Positions 26,213 to 32,618 of a stretch of DNA of 32,618 nucleotides are shown here, piece after piece (within the stretch, counting starts at the first letter, position 1; the number at the start of each line of letters is the position of its first letter). The notes beneath the pieces are model-generated. The model saw only the letters and a program-made list of their open reading frames with translations. It was not told the DNA's origin and did not search any database. Location: positions 1 through 32,618 of the forward strand of contig JAHHQS010000028.1 in the NCBI GenBank assembly GCA_020026285.1, written 5' to 3'. The translations under genes were made by a program, and so were the position numbers. The stretch comes from Parabacteroides sp. (GTDB lineage Bacteria; Bacteroidota; Bacteroidia; Bacteroidales; Tannerellaceae).

Positions 26213-27076
26213 TTAATAGGAAAAAGATCCATTCGGTAACTGATAATCTTTATATCTTTTAATCAAAGTCTTCAGATAGGAAGGATCGGTAATAATACTT
26301 TCAGACTGTATTATATCTGTAAAATAAATCAGGTGTGCTATTAAATCTTTTTCTTTCAGAGATGTATTCTGTGGATTTTTACGTCTGGATACAATTGGTT
26401 GAAATTTAGTAAAGAAGTTAGATAAATGATGATAAAATGTATAAGCTAATACAGAAGTAGATTCTGCAGTGGTCGACTTCAACAAGAAATCAAGCGACAG
26501 ACTTTTCCATTCTTCTTCATTAGCCATTATATTCTTCTGAATGGCAGAGCATATCCGGATTAAAGTCAAATCATCTTCTATCGTGTATTTCTTTTTCCCT
26601 GTTTTTAGTGTAATAGAGGTCTTTTCCTTTAAGAAAGGAGTACGTAAAGAATGTGTCTCTATGTTTGACATTATATGATTCAATGCCGAGCGTAGTGTAT
26701 CAAGCGGAGTAATATTACCTATACCGTGTGTACATTGATTCCAGGAAAAATCATAAATAAATAAAAGTAAAAGCCAGAATTTGTCCGGACTTAAAGTAAA
26801 CAGGTTCAATTTGTCCTGTAACTCTTTATTGGAGAAGAATTCATCTTTGCGTTCTTTTAACTTATCCAGTTTCTTGTAATTTGGTTTGTCTGAACTATGA
26901 TTGTATCTATAAATAAAACGGAAAATCATAGGTGATCCATAAAAATACATTTTCCCTGTTTCTTCATCAAAAAACACATCCGGCTTTATAATTGTTGCTG
27001 CAGTGAAAACATAGTCTAATATAGGTGACAGTTTGTTTTGGGGGAGTGTCTCGGGTATTTGATTCATGGTTTCCAT
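26213..27076 (-). CDS. Hypothetical protein, 287 residues, island-associated
   Basis: The family is not recognised. The protein is predicted cytoplasmic: no signal peptide, and one aromatic/hydrophobic stretch with FWLLLLFIYDFSW (about 102-114) that looks more like a buried helix than a membrane span. It is lysine-rich and largely helical, with SPILDYVF near the N terminus, GSPMIFRFIYRY, and NITPLDTLRSALNHI in the middle. An alternative start three codons downstream (MNQIPE) is possible. It lies 377 bases upstream of the GHKL gene and about 500 bases downstream of the helicase fusion, same strand, so it may be a separate unit. A partner role for either large neighbour is only an inference from position. 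Confidence 0.7.
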   Translation of the reverse strand: METMNQIPETLPQNKLSPILDYVFTAATIIKPDVFFDEETGKMYFYGSPMIFRFIYRYNHSSDKPNYKKLDKLKERKDEFFSNKELQDKLNLFTLSPDKFWLLLLFIYDFSWNQCTHGIGNITPLDTLRSALNHIMSNIETHSLRTPFLKEKTSITLKTGKKKYTIEDDLTLIRICSAIQKNIMANEEEWKSLSLDFLLKSTTAESTSVLAYTFYHHLSNFFTKFQPIVSRRKNPQNTSLKEKDLIAHLIYFTDIIQSESIITDPSYLKTLIKRYKDYQLPNGSFSY

Positions 27077-27575
27077 TAATTCGTAATATTAAAAAAATAT
27101 AGTAGTAATATTGTTTTGAATAAAATTAAGAACATTTCATTATATAAGTGCAGCTAATAAAACAAAGTTGCCTTTTTTAACATGGTAAAAGTACATATAT
27201 AAATAGAACAAACGAAATTTTCGTATGCTAAAATCCTTGTTGTTGTATAATAGGGGAGATGACTTAAAGTTCATTCTTCTTTTTCGTCTAATAAATTCCA
27301 ATCGGCTACAAGTCTGGACAACGGATAATGACAGAGAACTTCCATATTTGTTATTTCTGATTCATTCAATGATTTTACCAGTATATTGTATATTAGATTT
27401 TCGGATAAATGTTCTGAAATTGCAGAATGTTTGGATTCATATGTCAAGCGTTCAATAGTGTATTGTTTATATAGTAAACAAAGACTGGTATCTGCATAGT
27501 TTTCTTATTGTTCGTGTAACGATTTTAATTCTTATCACAAAGAGAATGATAATGAGATAAATTTAACGTCTTAGC
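27077..27575. other. AT-rich intergenic region between the 287-residue protein and the helicase fusion
   Basis: About 500 bases with low coding quality on both strands. It contains a small palindrome ACGAAATTTTCGT (27212-27224) and a perfect 7-bp inverted repeat (27463-27481). An open frame at 27225-27458 (+) has no promoter, ribosome-site or family support. A 5-bp stem at about 27532-27552 is too weak to call a terminator of the helicase gene. No clear promoter for the 287-residue protein was seen. Confidence 0.5.
27463..27481. repeat. Perfect short inverted repeat
   Basis: TTGTTTA, loop TATAG, TAAACAA. Symmetric and AT-rich; it could be a repressor site or a weak hairpin in the transcript downstream of the helicase gene. 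Confidence 0.4.
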
Positions 27576-30500
27576 TTACAAAGAAAGTGTCAAGTCTGCC
27601 AAAAGAACGGCTGTTTCTGGTTCATCCTTTTGTGCGTCTTTAGGTTTCCATGCCACAACAAACCGTACAGATGCTGATTTCACCTTGTAGCCTCTTTGTT
27701 CCCATTCGGATAATGTGTTTTGCATTTTTGATGATAATTTTGCTACAGGCTTATGGGTAGATGAACTATATAAGAAGAAATTATTGTAAATTAATGAATC
27801 TCCTCCTCTTAATGCTAAAACCTCCTGTTTACGTTCTTTGAAGTATCCCAAATAGACGTCTTTATGAGTGAGCTGTAGTATAATCTCTTCAGGCATGTTG
27901 TATTGTTGTTGGTCAATTTGGTATAAGTCAGTACTTAAATGCTTGAAGCAATCCCCATTTGTATGTATGAATAGTCTGTCTTTTGCACGAGTTATTCCTA
28001 CGTAGTATCTACGCATCAGATGTTCATCTTTTATATAGTTGTCGGTTATGAGCATATAAACATCATCGAATTCCCTGCCTTTGGCCTTGTGGATTGTTGA
28101 TACAACGACATCAGTACCTGATGTGTCGCAAAAGTCCTCCACTGCCGACTCAAATACAAATTCCTTGAAGTCGCTTAAATATCTTGTTTTGTTGGTTTCT
28201 TCAAACTGACTCACACACCGTTTTACATACGACAAACTTAGACTTCTGTCATAAGTAGAAAAGGTTGCATGCTTGGCTTCTTCCCATAACTCTTCTGTGA
28301 TTAGCGGTGTCTTTATCCGTTTGTCTATGTACCTTAGGAAGTATCTCATTTCTGCCAGGTTCCAAAAACGTAAACCGTCCATTGATTGTATCAGTTTGCT
28401 GTTTATACCATGTTTTCGCAGGAGAGCTATCAAGATGACGGCTTCTTCGTTTGTTTGGGTGAGTACACACGAAGTGCCTTTATTCTTGTGCTTTAGAAGG
28501 TTTTCCACAAGCGGATGATACATGTATGTAGAATGGTGCTGTATCACTTCCACCCAACCTTTTTCTTTTCTCATGGAGATGATTGGTGTACTTTTTATCC
28601 TTTTATTGATAGTTTTCAGAAATCCGTTGGCAAAATCTACTGGCTGGCGCGCGCTGCGGTAATTCTCCGTCATTTCGACACATTTACTTCCGCTTTCTTG
28701 TGCCAACTGGTACATATAGCTTGAATCGGAACCACGGAATTCATAGATATTCTGATCATCGTCTCCTACTGCTATTACACGCATCTCTTCATTGTTGGTC
28801 ATCAGAGCCTTTACAAGTGCGTGTTCTTCTGTTCCCATGTCTTGGGCTTCGTCTATAACCAATACAGTCTTACCGATCTTGTTCGGTTCTACTTCGCCTT
28901 GGCATATCATCTCGGCTGCCTTTGAAACGACACTCTTCGAATCCTCAAGGTTTCCTATTCTTCCCAGGAGGTCGAAGCAATAGGAGTGGAATGTTTTTAT
29001 TTCGACAAAATGAGCAGCATTACCTATCAATTCCATCAGACGTTGTTTGAACTCTGTAGCGGCTGCTCTTGAAAATGTCAGCATCAGCAGCTGTTCGTGT
29101 TTTACGTCTTCAAGTAGTAGGAGTGAGGCCAGTTTGTGGACTAATACTCGTGTCTTTCCGCTACCGGGACCCGCTGCAACCACTATGCAACGTGAGTCTT
29201 TGTCGGATATAATCTCCATTTGGCGTTTGGACAATTGCCCGAATAATTGATTGTATTTCTGTGGTGTCAAGTTGCGCTGTATCTCGTTTGTCCTGTCTCC
29301 TTTGAAATATTTTGAGACAAACTTCTTGTAGTCCATTTGGAAGTAGTCTTGAACATATTGCAGTGCCGCATGATAATCCTTCACCATCAAATTGGCATAT
29401 TCTCCTACGATATGCACTTGTTGGATCTTCAATTTATAGAATTCGTTCAGCATCCGGTAGTCATTTTGCTTGTATCTTGTCTTGCTGTCTTTTATCCTTT
29501 GGATATTCATGGCGTTGTAGAGTACTAAGAAGCCTCCTTCAAGCTTCAGTGCACCGATTTTTGATAAATATAGAAGTGCTTCCTCCACATCTTCTAATTG
29601 AATATCATCCAGTCCGCCAAAAAGAGTTCGGGGACTTGTTTTTATTTGGTTCAGAAGTTCTACAATTGAGAAATGTATGGCTCTGTCGGGTACGTTCTCC
29701 TTTTCTGCATCCAAAGCTAATTTGTATAGCCATTCCACGGCAAAGCGACTTATTTCCAATCGTTTTTCAAATCGCCTGATGGTGGATTCCAGATCTGTCT
29801 GACGAGTGATTTCCATGTTATGGACTGCATCCTCTTTTTTATGCATATATCCCTTGACGGTGAGGAAATAGAGCAGCGTCCGTATGTCTTTTTCTTTGGA
29901 TGTATTGATTCCGTCGTTTACGGCATTCTCATTGAGTTGCTTGTATGATATCCGTAATGACTCATCGGGGATATGGTTGAGAATGTATTGTTCAAGTTTT
30001 GCAAAGCGTTCGAGGAGCATTTGTGATTTTCGTTCTGAATCACCTGCATCGTGCAAATATGCAGATATATCTTTGCTGTCTGCTAATATACCTTCCTGCC
30101 GCATGCGTTCTACTACAGATATAACATCTTTTTTGCTTAGTCCCAAAATATCTGCCAGATAGTCGATTCGTGATTCTGCTTCTGGATTCTGAGCCTTAGC
30201 TATATGTTTTTGAGAAATCAAAGATTTAATGATCCTGACTGCCTTTTCTATTTCATCGCTGCCAAAAAGTATAGATGTTGATATGCGCTCTCTCGCTTCG
30301 TCCATGTTCTTTACTGTTATACCTGTGGCATATACATGAGGTACATTGTTTCCTCTCACCAAGTATCCGCTTTGTTCCAAAGCAGCTAAAGCTGTTCGTA
30401 TACGGGTCTCAATGTCAGATACCGAATCATCCCATCCTGCTTGTCGGGCGATTTCCAGCGCAGAACAGTTGACGTTCATACGGTGTCTGGTAAGGTCTTT

Positions 30501-32450
30501 GACGGCTTTCCATACCTGTTGTATTTCACTGATGCTCAGTTTTGTCTGATTTAGCAATATAAAATGCTTGTCCAGGTCATTGTCTCCATAAAGTACATAG
30601 CATCGTGCGCTGAGTCCGGGGTCTCGCCCGGCTCTACCTGCTTCCTGTACATAGTTCTCCAGCGAATCGGAAATGTCATAATGCACCACAAGGCCAACGT
30701 CTTTCTTGTCGACTCCCATTCCGAATGCGGATGTGGCCACAATGATGCGTATCTGATCGTTCATAAAAGCATCTTGGTTGGCAATTTTTTCATCAGCCTC
30801 CAATTTCCCATTGAAAGGGAGTGCCTTGTAACCGTCGCGTGTCAGTTTTGCAGCCAGGTCTTTTGTCCTTTTGGTACGTGATACGTAAACAATTGTCGGA
30901 CAATTTACTTCTGCTATAAGTTCTCTCAATTTTAGATATTTATCATTGTCATTCTCTACATGTATGACAGAGTAGTGCAGATTCGTTCTTGAAGCTGTTG
31001 ATGCGAATAATTCCAGGTTCAAATCCAATGTCTGTTTGAAATAGTCACAAATGTCTTGGATTACTTTCTGTTTTGCCGTCGCTGTAAAACAAGATACTGG
31101 TATCGGGGTTTTGCAGTTTTTCTTTTGCTGGTATTTTTGGATGAATTTGCCTATGTAGAGATAGTCAACCCTGAAATCTTGTCCCCATGAAGAAAAGCAG
31201 TGAGCTTCGTCTATCACAAATCTTACGACATGGCGTGACATCAATATATTCTCGATTGTTTTTGACCGGAGCATTTCGGGGGAGATATATAGCAACGAGG
31301 CTTCTCCGTTTTGTACTCTTTGTATTGATAGTGATCTTGTGATGGGATCTAACATCCCATTTATCGTTACGGCATCAGTGATGCCTCTGTCGGCAAGATT
31401 GTCTACCTGGTCTTTCATCAGTGACTGCAAGGGGGAGATAATCACCGTAAGTCCATGCACGGAGCGTCCTGCCATGAGTGCCGGTAACTGGAAGGTAAGT
31501 GATTTGCCTCCACCGGTAGGAAATATGGCCAGCAGCGATTTGCCTTTCACTGCAGCTCGGGCTGCTTGTTCTTGCAGTGGCTCGCCTTCATATGTACGGA
31601 ATTGCTCATATCCGAAAAATATCTTTAGGTTGTGGACCACATCCAATTGCGTATTGCAATAATCGCATCCTTGTTGGCAAAGAGTGTGACGTAGGAGTTT
31701 TACAATAAATTCCACTTCCGGGAAATTATAAAGTACCCATCCTGGAGTAATCGAGCGGTAGTCTGTGGTGTCAATCAGAGCCAGAGCGTATGCTAATCCA
31801 CATGGATATTGGTTGATGAGCATGTCAAGATCGCTATGTTGGCAAATCTTTCCTTCGTAAAATTCTTTGATAAGTTCAAGTAGTCCTTTATCGATATATT
31901 CTGCATTTACCATACTTAGAAATCCTTCGAATTCCTTCTTGTTTTTCAGTAACGATGCGAATATTATACGTTTTTCTTTCGGTAATGAATGCCAACATGC
32001 TATTTCATCCTGCAATAAGTCTTTTGCTTTCTTGCAATCGTTCACAGGATTGTTCATCTGCTCACTAATTAGCTTATCGTCTTTTACTAGTCTGTGGTAA
32101 GGATGCTCCGGAAACAGTAAAGGCGAAATATAAAGTGTATCAACTAAAATCCAGCGGCATACATTGTCTGTAAACAGGTATTTGGCGTCATGGTGGATGA
32201 TATTGTGTCCGCAGATGTAGTCTACGTTGTTTAAGAAAACAAATAGTTCTTCTTTTGAGGTTTTATGAAATGTCGTATCATCATGTTTGAGTGCTCCTAT
32301 GTCATGGATTTTATGGTCTTTCAAGCCTGTTTCAACATCTACTATGGCATAATTGTGGGCACTACATGGTACAGAGGTTGTTTTTTCACCGATGAAATTG
32401 TTTCTGTCTCCGTTTTTTTTGATTCCTATGAGTTTACTCCATATTGACAT
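27576..32450 (-). CDS. Fusion of DEDDh exonuclease, RecQ helicase and UvrD-type helicase
   Basis: DNA-processing enzyme joining three activities in 1624 residues. (1) DEDDh 3'-5' exonuclease-like domain, about 33-130: D38 and E40 in IVDVETG, D88 in GHNIIHHD, H119 and D124 in HRLVKD. (2) RecQ-type SF2 helicase, about 275-720: Walker A GGGKS with K316, DEAH at 414-417, aromatic loop CFSSWGQDF, motif VI QEAGRAGRDPG (602-612). (3) UvrD/PcrA-type SF1 helicase, about 1070-1500: GPGSGKT with K1099, IDEAQD (1199-1204), TENYRS, STIHKAKGREFDD, YVGITRAKDRL. A CxxxCxxC cluster (C258, C262, C265) precedes the RecQ motor, while the usual RecQ C-terminal zinc cysteines are not seen. All catalytic motifs look intact. 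Roles in DNA repair or in defence are both possible; such fused helicases occur in Bacteroidota. Confidence 0.9.
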   Translation of the reverse strand: MSIWSKLIGIKKNGDRNNFIGEKTTSVPCSAHNYAIVDVETGLKDHKIHDIGALKHDDTTFHKTSKEELFVFLNNVDYICGHNIIHHDAKYLFTDNVCRWILVDTLYISPLLFPEHPYHRLVKDDKLISEQMNNPVNDCKKAKDLLQDEIACWHSLPKEKRIIFASLLKNKKEFEGFLSMVNAEYIDKGLLELIKEFYEGKICQHSDLDMLINQYPCGLAYALALIDTTDYRSITPGWVLYNFPEVEFIVKLLRHTLCQQGCDYCNTQLDVVHNLKIFFGYEQFRTYEGEPLQEQAARAAVKGKSLLAIFPTGGGKSLTFQLPALMAGRSVHGLTVIISPLQSLMKDQVDNLADRGITDAVTINGMLDPITRSLSIQRVQNGEASLLYISPEMLRSKTIENILMSRHVVRFVIDEAHCFSSWGQDFRVDYLYIGKFIQKYQQKKNCKTPIPVSCFTATAKQKVIQDICDYFKQTLDLNLELFASTASRTNLHYSVIHVENDNDKYLKLRELIAEVNCPTIVYVSRTKRTKDLAAKLTRDGYKALPFNGKLEADEKIANQDAFMNDQIRIIVATSAFGMGVDKKDVGLVVHYDISDSLENYVQEAGRAGRDPGLSARCYVLYGDNDLDKHFILLNQTKLSISEIQQVWKAVKDLTRHRMNVNCSALEIARQAGWDDSVSDIETRIRTALAALEQSGYLVRGNNVPHVYATGITVKNMDEARERISTSILFGSDEIEKAVRIIKSLISQKHIAKAQNPEAESRIDYLADILGLSKKDVISVVERMRQEGILADSKDISAYLHDAGDSERKSQMLLERFAKLEQYILNHIPDESLRISYKQLNENAVNDGINTSKEKDIRTLLYFLTVKGYMHKKEDAVHNMEITRQTDLESTIRRFEKRLEISRFAVEWLYKLALDAEKENVPDRAIHFSIVELLNQIKTSPRTLFGGLDDIQLEDVEEALLYLSKIGALKLEGGFLVLYNAMNIQRIKDSKTRYKQNDYRMLNEFYKLKIQQVHIVGEYANLMVKDYHAALQYVQDYFQMDYKKFVSKYFKGDRTNEIQRNLTPQKYNQLFGQLSKRQMEIISDKDSRCIVVAAGPGSGKTRVLVHKLASLLLLEDVKHEQLLMLTFSRAAATEFKQRLMELIGNAAHFVEIKTFHSYCFDLLGRIGNLEDSKSVVSKAAEMICQGEVEPNKIGKTVLVIDEAQDMGTEEHALVKALMTNNEEMRVIAVGDDDQNIYEFRGSDSSYMYQLAQESGSKCVEMTENYRSARQPVDFANGFLKTINKRIKSTPIISMRKEKGWVEVIQHHSTYMYHPLVENLLKHKNKGTSCVLTQTNEEAVILIALLRKHGINSKLIQSMDGLRFWNLAEMRYFLRYIDKRIKTPLITEELWEEAKHATFSTYDRSLSLSYVKRCVSQFEETNKTRYLSDFKEFVFESAVEDFCDTSGTDVVVSTIHKAKGREFDDVYMLITDNYIKDEHLMRRYYVGITRAKDRLFIHTNGDCFKHLSTDLYQIDQQQYNMPEEIILQLTHKDVYLGYFKERKQEVLALRGGDSLIYNNFFLYSSSTHKPVAKLSSKMQNTLSEWEQRGYKVKSASVRFVVAWKPKDAQKDEPETAVLLADLTLSL

Positions 32451-32527
32451 ATTGATATAATAAATTGTTTTACAACTTAAATTTGTTATTTATCTGCATC
32501 GTTTTCTTATTGTTGCTTAGTCCCATA

Positions 32528-32535
32528 CAAAGATA
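32528..32535 (-). promoter_or_regulatory. Candidate -7 element for the helicase fusion gene
   Basis: Minus-strand TATCTTTG fits TAnnTTTG and would give a leader of about 70 bases before the ATG at 32450. No well-spaced TTG. Nothing else is seen from 32451 to the window end. Confidence 0.4.
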
Positions 32536-32618
32536 AGAATTATGCCGAAGAATCTGTTAAAAACGTCGTGAAACTATGATTCTTATGCGTTTATAGCGGG
32601 TTATTTATGAATAAAAAT

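Noticed and set aside
27225..27458. Plus-strand open frame of 77 codons in the gap before the helicase fusion
   Set aside because: No promoter match, no recognisable domain, composition like translated AT-rich noncoding DNA; antisense to the local gene direction.

Overview
The window looks like chromosomal DNA from a gut-type member of the Bacteroidales (Bacteroides, Phocaeicola or Parabacteroides; genus not resolved). The grounds are AT-rich intergenic DNA, several exact matches to the Bacteroidota promoter (TTG, about 20 bases, TAnnTTTG), many lipobox exports and large lipoprotein glycosidases. No tRNA, rRNA, CRISPR array, transposase or integrase was found.

Left part (1-11 kb): a minus-strand tripartite RND efflux operon (adaptor, inner-membrane pump, outer-membrane factor), probably led by a small exported protein behind a consensus promoter; then a plus-strand uracil permease that converges, through a shared hairpin terminator, on a tightly overlapping lutABC lactate-utilisation operon.

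Middle (11-21 kb): glycan-degrading genes without a SusC/SusD pair. They are an exported serine hydrolase (plus strand), a GH95 alpha-L-fucosidase and a GH2 beta-galactosidase-type enzyme in one minus-strand operon, a heparinase II/III-fold protein, and a 5'-truncated DUF2961 remnant that marks an old rearrangement.

Right part (21-32.6 kb): an AT-richer stretch, all genes on the minus strand, with the look of an accessory or defence island. It holds a lipoprotein of unknown function, a 1243-residue protein joining a sacsin-type GHKL ATPase to a C-terminal NO VEIN/DUF3883 PD-(D/E)XK nuclease-like domain, an unrecognised 287-residue protein, and a 1624-residue fusion of a DEDDh exonuclease, a RecQ helicase and a UvrD-type helicase.

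The most striking non-coding signal lies just upstream of the GHKL/nuclease gene: about 160 nt of nested complementary segments ending in a 21-bp hairpin followed by eight U, 26 nt before the start codon. All three imperfect positions in its paired segments become G.U pairs only in the minus-strand RNA, which argues for a functional RNA (attenuator-type leader or small RNA).
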